Below, in pieces: positions 9,030 through 18,928 of a DNA stretch of 63,298 bases (position 1 is its first letter; each line of letters starts with the position of its first letter). The notes beneath the pieces are model-generated. The model did no database searches. It had not been told where the DNA came from and saw only the letters and a list, made by a program, of their open reading frames with translations. Source of the stretch: Cohnella laeviribosi DSM 21336 (GTDB lineage: Bacteria > Bacillota > Bacilli > Paenibacillales > Paenibacillaceae); NCBI RefSeq assembly GCF_000378425.1, contig NZ_KB899831.1, forward strand, positions 1-63,298, written 5' to 3'. Both the position numbers and the translations under genes were made by a program.

Positions 9030-10715
9030 ATGGGTGCAAAACGCAAATGGCTGACCTCCGCGATCGCGGCGGCGATGATCTTCTCGCTTGCGGCATGCTC
9101 CGGCGGCAACAAAGCCGCAAACGGCGGCCAGCCCGCAAGCAGCCCGGCAAGTCCGTCCGCAAGCCAGGAAGCGTCCGCGGAGCCGCAGCAACCGTCCGGC
9201 GACACGCCGGGCTGGCAGCAGGACACGTCGCCGATCACTTTCGACTGGTACATCAACTTCTCGTGGTTCAACAAAAAATGGGGCGGCGACGCCACGGCGG
9301 AATACGTCACCAAAAAAACCGGCGTCAGCATCAACTTCATCGTGCCGGCCGGCAACGAAAACGAGAAGTTGAACACGATGCTCGCTTCCGGCTCGCTGCC
9401 CGATTTCATCACGCTGGACTGGAACAACGAAGCGGTCAAAAAGATGATCAACGGCAAGCTGGTGCTGCCGCTGAACAAGCTGGCCGAGCAGTACGATCCG
9501 TACTTCTTCAAGGTGACCGACCCGGCCAAGCTGGGCTGGTATACGCAGCCGGACGGCAACGTGTACGGCTATCCGAACGCCTCCTCCTCTCCGGCGGATT
9601 ACGAGAAGTACGGGAAGAACTTCACCTCCAACCAGACGTTCGTCGTGCGCAAGGACATGTACGAAGCGCTCGGCAAGCCCGATATGAGCACGCCGGAAGG
9701 CTTCCTGAACGCCCTGAAGGCCGCGAAGGAGAAGTTCCCGGAAGTGGACGGCCAGCCGCTCATTCCGCTCGGGCTGCATGAATTCACCGATACGGGCAAC
9801 TACTCGCTGGAGTCGTACCTGCAGAACTTCCTGGCCATTCCGCAGCAGAAGGACGGCAAGCTGTACGACCGCAGGCAGGACCCGGAATATCTCCGCTGGC
9901 TGAAGACGTTCCGCAAAGCCAACGAGATGGGGCTGCTCGCCAAGGACATCTTCATCGACAAGCGTCCGCAAATGGAGGAGAAGATCGCGCAGGGCCGGTA
10001 TTTTGCGATGCTGTACCAACGCACCGACTTTGCTACGCAAAACATCGCGCGCTACCAGAAAGACCCCAACTCCGCCTACATCGCGATCGACGGTCCGGCC
10101 AATGCCGCCAAGGATCAGCCGACGCTGGCCGGTCCCGGCATCTCCGGCTGGACGGTCACGCTGATCTCCAAGGACGTGAAAGACAAGAAGCGGGCCATCG
10201 CGTTCATGAGCTACCTGATCAGCGAAGAAGGCAACAAGGATTTGTTCCTCGGCGAAAAGGGCGTCACGTACGATACGATCGACGGAAAAGACCAGTTCAA
10301 GCCGGAAGTGCTTAATCTGCTGAACACGGACCGGGCCGCCTTCGACCAAAAATACGGCGCTTCCTACACGTACTGGATGCTGATGGATACGAACATGAAC
10401 CTGCAGTGGGCTCCGCCGAGCGTCGATCCCGCCAAGCAGATGGAGGACTGGACGAAAGGCAAGTCGATCAGCATGTCCGAGTTCGACAACCTGGACCCGC
10501 CGCCGACGTCGAAGGAAGGCGTGTCGAACAGCAAAAACGCCCGCCTCTGGGGCAAGACGCTGCCGAAGCTGCTGCTGGCGAAATCGGACGAAGAATTTGA
10601 TAAAATCTTTAACGAATATTTGCAAAACCGCGCCGATCAAGAGGCTATCGAAGCCTATCGCCAAAAAGCGTACGAGGAAAATATCAAAAAGCTGGAAGAA
10701 ATCAACAACAAATAA
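9030..10715 (+). CDS. Sugar-binding lipoprotein, LplA-like (family 1 solute-binding protein)
   Basis: Extracellular binding protein for the importer. Signal peptide with lipobox SLAAC; C23 should be lipidated. A flexible Ser/Pro/Ala linker (about 30-60) precedes the ligand-binding lobes. The total of 561 residues is the usual length for the large LplA/YtcQ group, which binds complex oligosaccharides. AAAGGGG precedes the ATG. A GC hairpin follows the gene. Confidence 0.9.
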   Translation: MGAKRKWLTSAIAAAMIFSLAACSGGNKAANGGQPASSPASPSASQEASAEPQQPSGDTPGWQQDTSPITFDWYINFSWFNKKWGGDATAEYVTKKTGVSINFIVPAGNENEKLNTMLASGSLPDFITLDWNNEAVKKMINGKLVLPLNKLAEQYDPYFFKVTDPAKLGWYTQPDGNVYGYPNASSSPADYEKYGKNFTSNQTFVVRKDMYEALGKPDMSTPEGFLNALKAAKEKFPEVDGQPLIPLGLHEFTDTGNYSLESYLQNFLAIPQQKDGKLYDRRQDPEYLRWLKTFRKANEMGLLAKDIFIDKRPQMEEKIAQGRYFAMLYQRTDFATQNIARYQKDPNSAYIAIDGPANAAKDQPTLAGPGISGWTVTLISKDVKDKKRAIAFMSYLISEEGNKDLFLGEKGVTYDTIDGKDQFKPEVLNLLNTDRAAFDQKYGASYTYWMLMDTNMNLQWAPPSVDPAKQMEDWTKGKSISMSEFDNLDPPPTSKEGVSNSKNARLWGKTLPKLLLAKSDEEFDKIFNEYLQNRADQEAIEAYRQKAYEENIKKLEEINNK

Positions 10716-10747
10716 GGAAGCATCCAAGCCGCGCCTTACTGCAGAAC

Positions 10748-10792
10748 GCAAGCCTGGTCCCCGTCCCGATTCCGGCGGGCGGCCGGGCTTGC
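10748..10792 (+). other. Intercistronic hairpin after the binding-protein gene
   Basis: GCAAGCC (10748-10754) pairs with GGCTTGC ending at 10792, with more pairing inside (CCCG/CGGG). There is no T run, so it more likely protects the abundant binding-protein mRNA or damps read-through into the kinase gene than fully terminates. Confidence 0.55.
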
Positions 10793-10810
10793 ATCCATAA
10801 CTAGCGGGAT

Positions 10811-12712
10811 GTGAGCGCCAACTTGACAGGAACCGGAAGAAAACGGATATCGGCGATCCGATCTTTTACAGGTAGCTTGCCCATTCAGGTGAAGCTGATT
10901 TTGTCGTTTGTGCTGATCATTTTCATTCCGACCCTTTTCTTTTCCTGGTACATGTTCAACGGCATCTCCGACAACGCCATTCAGGAGCTCGTCAAGAAAA
11001 ACGAGAACATCCTCGACATCGAAAAAATCAATATCCAAAACAACATCGAGGTCATGGAATGGACGGGGCAGATTGCGCTGTCGAACCAGGATATGAACGA
11101 CTATTTGCAGCTTCGGGAGGAGATGGATACCGCCTGGCTGCTCGAATTCAAGACGAAAACGTTCAGCAGCTTCCAGCATTTCCTGTTCAACAACCCGCGT
11201 ATCGCGAACATCCGGCTTTTTACCGACAACCCGTACGTGCATGAGTTTTGGCCCGTTGTCCTAAACGAGTCCAGAATCCGCAACAAGCCCTGGTACGATA
11301 CGGTTATGCGGCAAAAAGGGATCGTCTGGTGGGAAATCCAGCGGAGCCGGGAAATCCTGTCCGACACGACCGTCGGCCCGGCCGTCGAGACGCCGTATGT
11401 GTCTTTGTTCCGGGAATTTACGTATCCCGATTTGACCCATAACGGCATTTTGGAAGTCAGCATGGAGGTCAGCCATTTTTTCACGAAGACGTTCAGCAGC
11501 GTTCAGGATCCGAGCTCGCAACTGCTTGTCGTCACCCGCAGCGGAGAGGTGTATACGGACGAAAAAGCCGGCATTTTCCAAAACGCTCCCGCCGCAAAGC
11601 TCGCGGAACGGATCGCCTTGACCAAGCAGGAAGGCAACCATAGCGAAGTGTTCGACTACGAGGGGCAGTCGTATCTGGCGATTCAGTCCTATATTCCGCG
11701 GCTGGATGTTCATCTGGTCAACGTCGTTTCGCTGGCGGACACGCTGGCCGATATCCGGCGGACGCGAAGCAACATGGTGCTCATCGTTTTCGTGCTGGTC
11801 GGCGTCTTGTGCATCATTTCCTACTTCATGCATTCGCTCATTCTCAAGCGGCTCCGCGTGCTGCGCGATTCCATGAAGAAGGTGCGCGTCGGCGACTTCC
11901 ATCTGGACGTGCCCGTATACGGCACCGACGAGGTGGGAGAGCTCGGCCATCATTACCGGCAGCTGCTGAAGAAGATCAACGAGCTGATCGTGGAACAGGT
12001 TAACCGGCAAGCGGCGACCAAGGAAGCGGAGCTGCGTTCGCTCAAGAACCAGATCGATTCGCATTTCCTTTACAACACGCTGGAAAATTTGAAGATGCTG
12101 GCGGAAGTCGAAGGCCATTATACGATCTCCGACGCGCTGACCTCGCTGGGGGGGATGATGCGCTACAGCCTCCAGTGGACGCGCGACCGCGTTTGGCTCC
12201 GGGACGAAATCCAGCACATTCAAAACTATATCGCCATCATGAACATCCGTTACGACGGCCGGCTTGAGCTGCGTCTGGACGTTCCGCCGGAGCTTCTGGA
12301 TCAGGAGGTGCTCAAAATGACGCTTCAGCCGATCGTCGAAAATGCCGTCAAGCACGGCATGAACCGCTCCGGCCAGCAAGGGAAAAAGCTCTCGATCGCG
12401 CTGTCCGCCGCCGTGCGGATGGACGCGTGCATCATCGAGATTACGGATAACGGCTGCGGCATTTCCGAGGATCGCCTGCGGCTGCTCAACCGCATGCTGC
12501 GCATGGAGGAGTCCGACTACATGGAGCTGCGGAGCCGGCTCGAGCGGGACGGCCGGGAAAGCAGCGGCATCGGACTGCGCAACGTTGACCAAAGGCTGGT
12601 CATGAGCTACGGCATGGAGCACGGCATCCGGGTGGAGAGCGTGGAGGGCCGCTTCACCCGCGTCGTCATGACGTTGCCGCATTTCATTTTGGCCGGAGGG
12701 GAGAGCCGATGA
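10811..12712 (+). CDS. YesM-type sensor histidine kinase
   Basis: Membrane sensor kinase of the His_kinase (PF06580) class. Two membrane segments (about 27-48 and 321-341) flank a ~270-residue extracellular sensor; then HAMP; the phospho-acceptor H418 in QIDSHFLYNTLE; and the ATPase domain with N and G boxes (PIVENAVKHG, DNGCGI, GIGLRNV). The family motif is normally QINPHFLYN; here it reads QIDSHFLYN, with His kept. The GTG start has a poor ribosome site. It overlaps the regulator gene by 4 bp. It probably senses the sugar handled by the adjacent importer, perhaps through the binding protein. Confidence 0.92.
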   Translation: MSANLTGTGRKRISAIRSFTGSLPIQVKLILSFVLIIFIPTLFFSWYMFNGISDNAIQELVKKNENILDIEKINIQNNIEVMEWTGQIALSNQDMNDYLQLREEMDTAWLLEFKTKTFSSFQHFLFNNPRIANIRLFTDNPYVHEFWPVVLNESRIRNKPWYDTVMRQKGIVWWEIQRSREILSDTTVGPAVETPYVSLFREFTYPDLTHNGILEVSMEVSHFFTKTFSSVQDPSSQLLVVTRSGEVYTDEKAGIFQNAPAAKLAERIALTKQEGNHSEVFDYEGQSYLAIQSYIPRLDVHLVNVVSLADTLADIRRTRSNMVLIVFVLVGVLCIISYFMHSLILKRLRVLRDSMKKVRVGDFHLDVPVYGTDEVGELGHHYRQLLKKINELIVEQVNRQAATKEAELRSLKNQIDSHFLYNTLENLKMLAEVEGHYTISDALTSLGGMMRYSLQWTRDRVWLRDEIQHIQNYIAIMNIRYDGRLELRLDVPPELLDQEVLKMTLQPIVENAVKHGMNRSGQQGKKLSIALSAAVRMDACIIEITDNGCGISEDRLRLLNRMLRMEESDYMELRSRLERDGRESSGIGLRNVDQRLVMSYGMEHGIRVESVEGRFTRVVMTLPHFILAGGESR

Positions 12713-14259
12713 AACGCAGGCTGCTGATCGCCGATGACGAAAAAAATATCCGGGTCGGCCTGAAAGCGATGATCGAGCGGCAGTATCCCGCGCGCTACGA
12801 GTTTTCGTTCGCGGACAACGGCGCCGAGGCGCTGGCCGTCCTTGCCCGCGAGAGCGTGGATTTGATGATTACCGACATCCGGATGCCCGTCATGGACGGG
12901 ATCGAGCTGATGGAACGGCTGCAGGAGCTGCCGGAGAGGCCGGCGGTCGTCATCTTGAGCGGGTACGACGATTTTCCGTATGCCAAGGCGGCGATCCGCT
13001 ATCAGGCCAAGGAGTATATGCTGAAGCCGATCGTGCGCGAAGAGCTGTTTTCCGTGCTGGAGCGGATGGAGACGGAGCTGGGGCGGCGGAGCGAACAGCG
13101 GGGCGGCTCGGCGCCGCTGCCGGCGGCAAGGGCTGCGGCGGATCAGCTTGCGTACGTGCTGCTGCAGGAGAGCGCGGACGAACGGGAAATCCGGGAGCGG
13201 TTGGCGCAGGCCGGTCTGGAGTGGCTGGACGGCGAATATGCGGTCGGCCTGCTTAAGGAAACGGGCGGCGATTCCGGCCGTCAGGCGATGCTGTCGGGAC
13301 TGGACCGGCTGCTGGAAGGGGAGGCGTTTTGGGGACGCTGTCAGGACCGGGAGGGGCTTACGGTCGTCGTTGCGCGGGACCCGGCGTTTTTTGCGCGGCT
13401 GCTGGAACGTATAGCGGGCCACGCGCTTTTTCAGCCCCGGATCGGCCTCAGTTCGCGGATCAAGGGCATGGAGCGGCTGCGCCTCGCTTACAGCCAGGCC
13501 CGGCAGGCGCTGAAATATTTCCTGCTGCATGCCGAAGGCGGAATCGTCGCGTACGACAGCATCCGCAGCCTGGATTCGGGCTGCCCCGTTCCGGAGGACA
13601 AAATCCGGAAAATTTCCAATCTGATGGGCTCGAACCGGCTGCCGGAAATGAAGCGGCTGCTGCAGCAGGTGCTGGACATCCGCACGATCGCCCGCTGCGA
13701 GATCGGCTATCTGGAGACGGTCGGCCGCAAACTCAACGAGGAAGTGTTCGACCGGGTGTTCCGCAGCTACGGGGAAGAGTCGATCGAAATTCTTAAGCTG
13801 TACAAGCAAGCGGGCCATTTCGACAATTTCGCGCGGTTCCACGATTACTACCGGCATGTGGAGCAATTGATGGAGCGTCTGGACGAATATGTCGGCCGCG
13901 TCCGCTCCGCCCATGCCGAACGCACGGATATGCAAAAGGCGCTGGAGTACATTCACGAACATTTCCAGCAGGATCTCAACATGGCCGTCGTGTCCAACTA
14001 CATCTCGCTGAACTACACCTACTTCAGCCAGGCGTTCAAAGAGTACACGGGGGAGAGCTTCTCCGCCTACCTCCGCAAGCTGCGCCTGGCTAAGGCCAAG
14101 GAGCTGCTGGAGCATACGGAGCTTAAAGTGTATGAAATCAGCTCGCAAGCCGGGTTCGACTGCGTCAAGCATTTTACCCGGGTGTTCAAGGAAGCCGAGG
14201 GCATTTCGCCGTTGGAATACAGGAGCCGGCGGCAGTTCCGGGGGCGGGGGCCGTCGTGA
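12709..14259 (+). CDS. YesN-type response regulator, AraC output domain
   Basis: Cytoplasmic regulator phosphorylated by the preceding kinase. Receiver domain 1-120 with acidic pocket D9/D10, phospho-acceptor D56 (MITDIRMP) and K106; a long linker region to about 400; then two AraC helix-turn-helix units in the last ~100 residues, ending in the typical GFDCVKHFTRVFKEAEGISP signature. ATG overlaps the kinase stop by 4 bp. It most likely activates the upstream importer and perhaps the GH5 gene. Confidence 0.93.
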   Translation: MKRRLLIADDEKNIRVGLKAMIERQYPARYEFSFADNGAEALAVLARESVDLMITDIRMPVMDGIELMERLQELPERPAVVILSGYDDFPYAKAAIRYQAKEYMLKPIVREELFSVLERMETELGRRSEQRGGSAPLPAARAAADQLAYVLLQESADEREIRERLAQAGLEWLDGEYAVGLLKETGGDSGRQAMLSGLDRLLEGEAFWGRCQDREGLTVVVARDPAFFARLLERIAGHALFQPRIGLSSRIKGMERLRLAYSQARQALKYFLLHAEGGIVAYDSIRSLDSGCPVPEDKIRKISNLMGSNRLPEMKRLLQQVLDIRTIARCEIGYLETVGRKLNEEVFDRVFRSYGEESIEILKLYKQAGHFDNFARFHDYYRHVEQLMERLDEYVGRVRSAHAERTDMQKALEYIHEHFQQDLNMAVVSNYISLNYTYFSQAFKEYTGESFSAYLRKLRLAKAKELLEHTELKVYEISSQAGFDCVKHFTRVFKEAEGISPLEYRSRRQFRGRGPS

Positions 14260-14307
14260 AAGCCCGGGCGTATGCGGGGCGGCGGCGCTCGTTCTCACGG
14301 GTCTAGC

Positions 14308-14523
14308 GGATGCTGTGAGGCTTGAAGTCGGTATTCGCCGGGTTAGCAGGAACCGTGATGTTGGTTCGCGTTGGGCTAGGGAATGTTGAGGAGCTTGACG
14401 CTGGTTCTCGTCTGGTGGGCGGAGTCGTAAGGCTTGATGCCTTGTTGCCGGGTCAGTGGGAGCTGTGAGGCCCTGGCGCTGGTTTGCGTCGAGTTAGCGG
14501 ATGCCATAAGCCTGGCGCTCTGC
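14308..14523. repeat. Diverged tandem repeat, ~40-bp unit
   Basis: Between the regulator and GH5 genes, five to six diverged units of 32-41 bp share the pattern GGA..GTGAGGCTTG.CGCTGGTT..CGTCGGGTTAGC. No two copies are identical, which points to an old expansion. No frame is maintained and there is no hairpin-forming core. Confidence 0.6.
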
Positions 14524-14597
14524 AGGCTCGGCTCCGGATGTTTTTTCAGGCAAGTGTATCGGAGTTCAATCCGTTTTTGACTGAAGGAGGAGTTCCC

Positions 14598-16247
14598 GTG
14601 GCGGAATGGAAGCGGCAGGAAGCGGAAGGCTGGGTGCGGGCGGTAGGAAAGAAGCTCGTCAACGGACGGGGAGAGGAATTGATTCTGCGAGGGGTGGGCC
14701 TGGGCAGTTGGCTTCTCCCCGAGGGCTACATGTGGAAGCTGCCGGAGGGCGGAGACCGGCCGCGGCGGATCGAGCGTCTGGTTGAGGACTTGGTCGGCCC
14801 TGAGGAAGCGTCTGTTTTCTGGAAAACGTACCGCGACCGCTATATTGCCGAAGACGATATCCGGCGGATCGCGGAGGAGGGCTTCAATTCCGTGCGGGTT
14901 CCGTTTAATGCGCGGATGCTGCTGGAAGGGGAGACGAACGCGGAAGGATACAACGATTCCGCTCTTGCGCTGCTCGATCGCGTCATCGGCTGGTGCCGGA
15001 CCTGGAAGCTGTACGTCATCCTCGACATGCACGGCGCCCCGGGAGGGCAGACAGGCGCGAATATCGACGATTCCGAGCGCGATCAGCCGGAGCTGTTCAT
15101 CCGTGAGGAATATCGCCAAGCGGCGATTGATATGTGGCGCATGCTGGCGAAGCGTTACCGGGACGAGTGGATCGTCGCGGGCTACGATCTGCTGAACGAG
15201 CCGCTGCCCGACTACCACGGCGCGTACAACAGCCTGTTGCAGCCGCTGTACCGGGACATGATCCGGGCCATACGCGAAGTCGACGACAGGCATCTGATCA
15301 TTTTGGAAGGAGCGCATTGGGCGACGGATTTTTCGATTTTTACGGAGCGGCTGGACGACAACGTGCTGTACCAGTTCCACAAATACTGGAACAACCCCGA
15401 CACGGAAAGCATTCAACGCTATCTGGATTTCCGGGATGGCTGGAACGTTCCCGTTTTTATGGGCGAGGGCGGAGAAAACGATCTGGACTGGTACGCCGGC
15501 GCTTTTCGGCTGTTCGAAGATCACCGAATTGGCTGGAATTTTTGGACGTGGAAAAAGATGGATACGTTAAACTCGCCGTGTTCGATCCGAAAGCCGCAGG
15601 GTTGGGAAGCGCTCGGCGCGTATTTGCAAGGGGGAGAGCGTCCGGACCGCGAGAGCGCGAAGCGGATTCTCGGCGAATATTTGGACAATCTGCCGCTTGA
15701 AGCCTGCGATTACCGGCCCGAGGTCGTCCGGGCGCTGTTCCGCAGGCTGCCGGTGCGCATTCCCGCCATTCATTACGGCTACGAGGGCGAAGGCAAAAGC
15801 TTCGGCATCGCGAAGCGGAGCGCTTGGGAAAGCGGCTACCGCAAGAGCGACGGCGTCGAGATTCGCCATCTGGACGGTCAGCCCAAGACGCCGCCGGAGG
15901 GAACGGGCTGGCATCGCTGGGACCCGGACGAGAAGCTCTGCGTGCAGCTTGCCCCCGGAGACTGGCTGGCCTACGATTTTACGGCAGGATCGCCTTCCGG
16001 GGACGAGAGCGCCGGCCGCTTCCGTCTGAGGCTGCGGCTTGCGGCTCCCGACGGAGCCGCTTCGGTTGCCGTATCCTTGAACGGGGAAACCGTCGGCGAA
16101 GTGCAGGCGGCAGGCGAAAAATGGGAGACGGCTGAACTTGACCGCGAGCTTCCGCCGCTCGACAGCGGCGCTCACCGGTTGGTGCTGCAAGCGCAAAGGG
16201 CCCCCGTCCGGCTGGAGGCGCTGGTCTTCGAGCGGGCGGACGAATAG
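14598..16247 (+). CDS. Cytoplasmic GH5-family glycoside hydrolase with C-terminal CBM-like domain
   Basis: Retaining (beta/alpha)8 hydrolase of family GH5. Acid/base E201 lies in LLNEPLPD and nucleophile E290 in VFMGEGGEN; W39 (GLGSWLL), H145 (LDMHGAPGG) and H261 (QFHKYW) are further active-site positions. The last ~110 residues form a beta-rich domain resembling CBM6/35 modules. No signal peptide: the GTG at 14598 with AAGGAGG 7 nt upstream is chosen, giving 549 residues. It would cut an imported oligosaccharide, which fits its place after an importer. GH5 includes cellulases, exo-1,3-glucanases and mannanases, so exact specificity is open. Confidence 0.87.
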   Translation: MAEWKRQEAEGWVRAVGKKLVNGRGEELILRGVGLGSWLLPEGYMWKLPEGGDRPRRIERLVEDLVGPEEASVFWKTYRDRYIAEDDIRRIAEEGFNSVRVPFNARMLLEGETNAEGYNDSALALLDRVIGWCRTWKLYVILDMHGAPGGQTGANIDDSERDQPELFIREEYRQAAIDMWRMLAKRYRDEWIVAGYDLLNEPLPDYHGAYNSLLQPLYRDMIRAIREVDDRHLIILEGAHWATDFSIFTERLDDNVLYQFHKYWNNPDTESIQRYLDFRDGWNVPVFMGEGGENDLDWYAGAFRLFEDHRIGWNFWTWKKMDTLNSPCSIRKPQGWEALGAYLQGGERPDRESAKRILGEYLDNLPLEACDYRPEVVRALFRRLPVRIPAIHYGYEGEGKSFGIAKRSAWESGYRKSDGVEIRHLDGQPKTPPEGTGWHRWDPDEKLCVQLAPGDWLAYDFTAGSPSGDESAGRFRLRLRLAAPDGAASVAVSLNGETVGEVQAAGEKWETAELDRELPPLDSGAHRLVLQAQRAPVRLEALVFERADE

Positions 16248-16310
16248 GGCAAAGGCAGAGTAAAATCTCTGCGGGTGCTTTACCGCTGATCTGGACATTG
16301 GAGGCCATGA

Positions 16311-16535
16311 AGGGTACTGAGCGGACTACATGGCGGGTCAGCGTCGGGGTTGGCGGTAAAGAAGGGTACTGGGCGGACTACATGGCGGGTCAGCGTCGGG
16401 GTTGGCGGCAAAGAAGCGTACTGAGCGGACTACATGGCGGGTCAGCGTCGGGGCTGGCGGCAAAGAAGGGTACTGGGCGGACTACATGGCGGGTCAGCGT
16501 CGGGGTTGGCGGCAAAGAAGCGTACTGAGCGGACT
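16311..16535. repeat. Perfectly phased 52-bp tandem repeat, 4.3 copies
   Basis: Units start at 16311, 16363, 16415, 16467 and (partial) 16519, each beginning AGGGTACTG or AGCGTACTG. They are over 90% identical, and two sub-variants alternate: AGGG/AGCG at the start and TACTGA/TACTGG in the third block. The unit length is not a multiple of three. It lies between the GH5 gene and the guaA promoter. Confidence 0.9.
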
Positions 16536-16673
16536 GCTTAGCGGCTGAGCACCGAGGTTTCTGGAACGGCTGGGCAGGTCAAAGAACGAGGAAAGCAAGT
16601 TTGCGTCTGAAAGACACTGCGACCGCCTCGCCGGCCAGGGGCCGTCGTACCGGGACGGCGCGAAACGCCCGCC

Positions 16674-16703
16674 TTGACGCTTTCTCTTGCGCAAAGCTAT
16701 AAT
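16674..16703 (+). promoter_or_regulatory. Sigma-A promoter of guaA
   Basis: -35 TTGACG (16674-16679) and -10 TATAAT (16698-16703), 18-bp spacer, giving a leader of about 130 nt. Confidence 0.75.
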
Positions 16704-16738
16704 TACCTCAATTGACTAGCATGTCCCGCTAAAAGCGC

Positions 16739-16805
16739 AATCGCCCGTTTTGCCGCAGCAGCGCCCTGCGCCCCTTAAGCGCAAAGCGTTCCCGGTCGGG
16801 CGATT
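16739..16805 (+). promoter_or_regulatory. Structured leader hairpin upstream of guaA
   Basis: AATCGCCCG (16739-16747) pairs perfectly with CGGGCGATT (16797-16805) around a GC-rich loop. It lies in the 5' leader between promoter and ribosome site. It does not match the purine riboswitch (no TATGG or TCTACC core). Possible attenuator or stabilising stem; function unknown. Confidence 0.4.
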
Positions 16806-16837
16806 TAGATTTACACTCAGGAGGCCCGTTACCCACC

Positions 16838-18379
16838 GTGAACAACAAATCGCACGAACTGATCGTCGTCATCGACTTCGGCGGTCAATACAACCAGCTT
16901 ATCGCCCGCCGTATCCGCGATCTTGGCGTATACAGCGAGCTGCTCCCTTACAATACGCCCGCCGCCAAAATCCGGGAACTGAACCCGAAAGGCATCGTTT
17001 TCTCCGGCGGTCCGGCAAGCGTTTATGCCGACGGTGCCCCGACGGTCGATCCCGGCGTGTACGAGCTTGGCGTGCCGATTCTCGGCATCTGCTACGGCAT
17101 GCAGTTGATGACGCATCAGCAAGGAGGCAAGGTCGAGCCTGCGCTCAAACGCGAATACGGCAAAGCGGATGTCGACTTTAATGCCGATTGCGAGCTGATC
17201 CACGGGTTGGACAGCCGTCAGACCGTATGGATGAGCCACAGCGATCACGTGACCGAGCTTCCGAAGGGCTTTGTTGTCGACGCAAGCACGCCGCATGCGC
17301 CCGTGGCCGCCATGAGCGACCGCTCCCGCAAGCTCTATGCGGTCCAGTTCCATCCCGAAGTGCGCCATTCGGTGCACGGCAACGAGATGATCCGCAACTT
17401 CCTGTACCGGATTTGCGGATGCAAAGGCGACTGGAGCATGGAATCGTTCATCGAGGATATGATTCAGGACATTCGCAGCCAGGTCGGCAACCAGAAGGTG
17501 CTGTGCGCGCTCTCGGGCGGCGTCGATTCGTCCGTCGTGGCGGCGCTGGTTCACCGCGCGGTCGGCGATCAGCTTACCTGTATGTTCATCGATCACGGCC
17601 TGCTGCGCAAAGGAGAAGCGGAGAGCGTCATGGACACGTTCGTCGGCAAATTCGATATGAACGTCGTCAAGATCGACGCAAGCGAGCGCTTCCTCGGCAA
17701 ACTGCGCGGCGTGGAGGACCCGGAACAGAAACGGAAAATCATCGGCACGGAATTTATCCGCGTATTCGAGGAAGAGTCCGCCCGTTTCGACGACTTCGCT
17801 TTTTTGGCGCAAGGAACGCTGTACACCGACATCGTCGAAAGCGGGACGGCTACGGCGCAGACGATCAAGTCGCACCACAACGTCGGCGGCCTGCCCAAAG
17901 ACATGAAGTTCAAGCTGGTCGAGCCACTCAAGTCGCTGTTCAAGGACGAGGTGCGTAAGGTCGGAGAGGAACTTGGTCTGCCTGACGCCATCGTTTGGCG
18001 CCAGCCGTTCCCGGGACCGGGTCTGGCTATCCGCGTGCTTGGGGAAGTAACCGAAGAGAAGCTGGAAATCGTGCGCGAATCCGATGCGATTCTGCGCGAG
18101 GAAATCGCCAAAGCGGGCCTCGACCGCGAAATTTGGCAGTATTTTACGGCGTTGCCGAATATGAAGAGCGTCGGCGTCATGGGCGACGGCCGAACGTACT
18201 CGTATACGGTCGGCATCCGCGCGGTCACCTCGATCGACGGCATGACCGCCGACTGGGCGCGCATCCCGTGGGATGTCCTGGAGAAAATCTCCGTGCGCAT
18301 CGTCAACGAGGTGCAAAACGTAAACCGGGTCGTTTACGACATTACGTCGAAGCCGCCGGCGACGATCGAATGGGAGTAA
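16838..18379 (+). CDS. guaA: GMP synthase (glutamine-hydrolysing)
   Basis: Converts XMP, ATP and glutamine to GMP (cytoplasm). N-terminal class I glutamine amidotransferase with triad C85 (GICYG), H172 and E174 (QFHPEV); ATP pyrophosphatase with P-loop LSGGVDSS (225-232); C-terminal dimerisation domain ending in PPATIEWE. 513 residues, normal. GTG start with an AGGAGG about 13 nt upstream, rather far. It has its own promoter and is not joined to the pur operon. Confidence 0.97.
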   Translation: MNNKSHELIVVIDFGGQYNQLIARRIRDLGVYSELLPYNTPAAKIRELNPKGIVFSGGPASVYADGAPTVDPGVYELGVPILGICYGMQLMTHQQGGKVEPALKREYGKADVDFNADCELIHGLDSRQTVWMSHSDHVTELPKGFVVDASTPHAPVAAMSDRSRKLYAVQFHPEVRHSVHGNEMIRNFLYRICGCKGDWSMESFIEDMIQDIRSQVGNQKVLCALSGGVDSSVVAALVHRAVGDQLTCMFIDHGLLRKGEAESVMDTFVGKFDMNVVKIDASERFLGKLRGVEDPEQKRKIIGTEFIRVFEEESARFDDFAFLAQGTLYTDIVESGTATAQTIKSHHNVGGLPKDMKFKLVEPLKSLFKDEVRKVGEELGLPDAIVWRQPFPGPGLAIRVLGEVTEEKLEIVRESDAILREEIAKAGLDREIWQYFTALPNMKSVGVMGDGRTYSYTVGIRAVTSIDGMTADWARIPWDVLEKISVRIVNEVQNVNRVVYDITSKPPATIEWE

Positions 18380-18404
18380 TGGCGGAAGCCCTTGTGCGAA
18401 TCCA

Positions 18405-18661
18405 AGCTTCGCCCGACCGGTTCGACGGCTCGGATGCTCGATGCAGTTGCCGTTTTGGCACTTAAATCGGGGGTCGCGGCGAAACCCGGCTTTGCAGTTG
18501 CTGTTAGGGCAACTGCAGCTTCACCCGACCAGTCCAGCGGACCGGATGCCCGATGCAGTTGCCGTTTTGGCACTTAAACCGGGGGCCGCGGCAAAACCCG
18601 GCTTTGCAGTTGCTGTTAGGGCAACTACAGCTTCGCCCGTCCGGTCCGTCAGACCGGATAC
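18405..18661. repeat. 112-bp tandem duplication with short palindromes
   Basis: Copies start at 18405 and 18517, with a partial third from 18629; spacing is exactly 112 bp with few mismatches. Each unit contains a small inverted repeat GTTGC...GCAAC near its end (GTTGCTGTTAGGGCAAC). Short open frames run through it, but their peptides only reflect the repeat. A similar TTAGGCAACTG core recurs near 62580. Confidence 0.8.
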
Positions 18662-18663
18662 TC

Positions 18664-18722
18664 CAAATGAACCTCCAAAAAACCTGCTTTTACAGCGGGT
18701 TGTGGGAGGTTCATTTTTTTAT
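18664..18722 (+). terminator. Strong intrinsic terminator downstream of guaA
   Basis: An AATGAACCTCC arm pairs with GGAGGTTCATT, with an inner AACCTGC/GCGGGTT pairing, followed by seven T. A matching A run on the left makes it potentially bidirectional. Confidence 0.8.
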
Positions 18723-18899
18723 CGAAACCGGCTTTATTGGAATTCCTCCTTAGGTGCCGCCCCTTTTGCGCCCGCCCGATGGAACCGATCAACGTCTCTC
18801 TACGAGCGATAAACCGAAAAAAGTCTCGAAAATTCATATGTAATCGCTTTCAAATCGAACAAATTTACCGAAAAAATATAAAAATGTTCGTTTTAATGG

Positions 18900-18928
18900 T
18901 TGACGGGCGAGGTCTTTCTACCTAGAAT
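18900..18928 (+). promoter_or_regulatory. Sigma-A promoter of the purine permease
   Basis: -35 TTGACG (18900-18905) and -10 TAGAAT (18923-18928) with exactly 17 bp between, giving a leader of about 200 nt. The leader has GGCAG/CTGCC pairing and a GCGAA...TTCGC stem before GTTTTT near 19017-19025, but no purine riboswitch core. Confidence 0.7.

Noticed and set aside
18441..18812. Short plus-strand frames inside the 112-bp duplication
   Set aside because: 112 is not a multiple of three, and the same start appears in both copies only because of the duplication.
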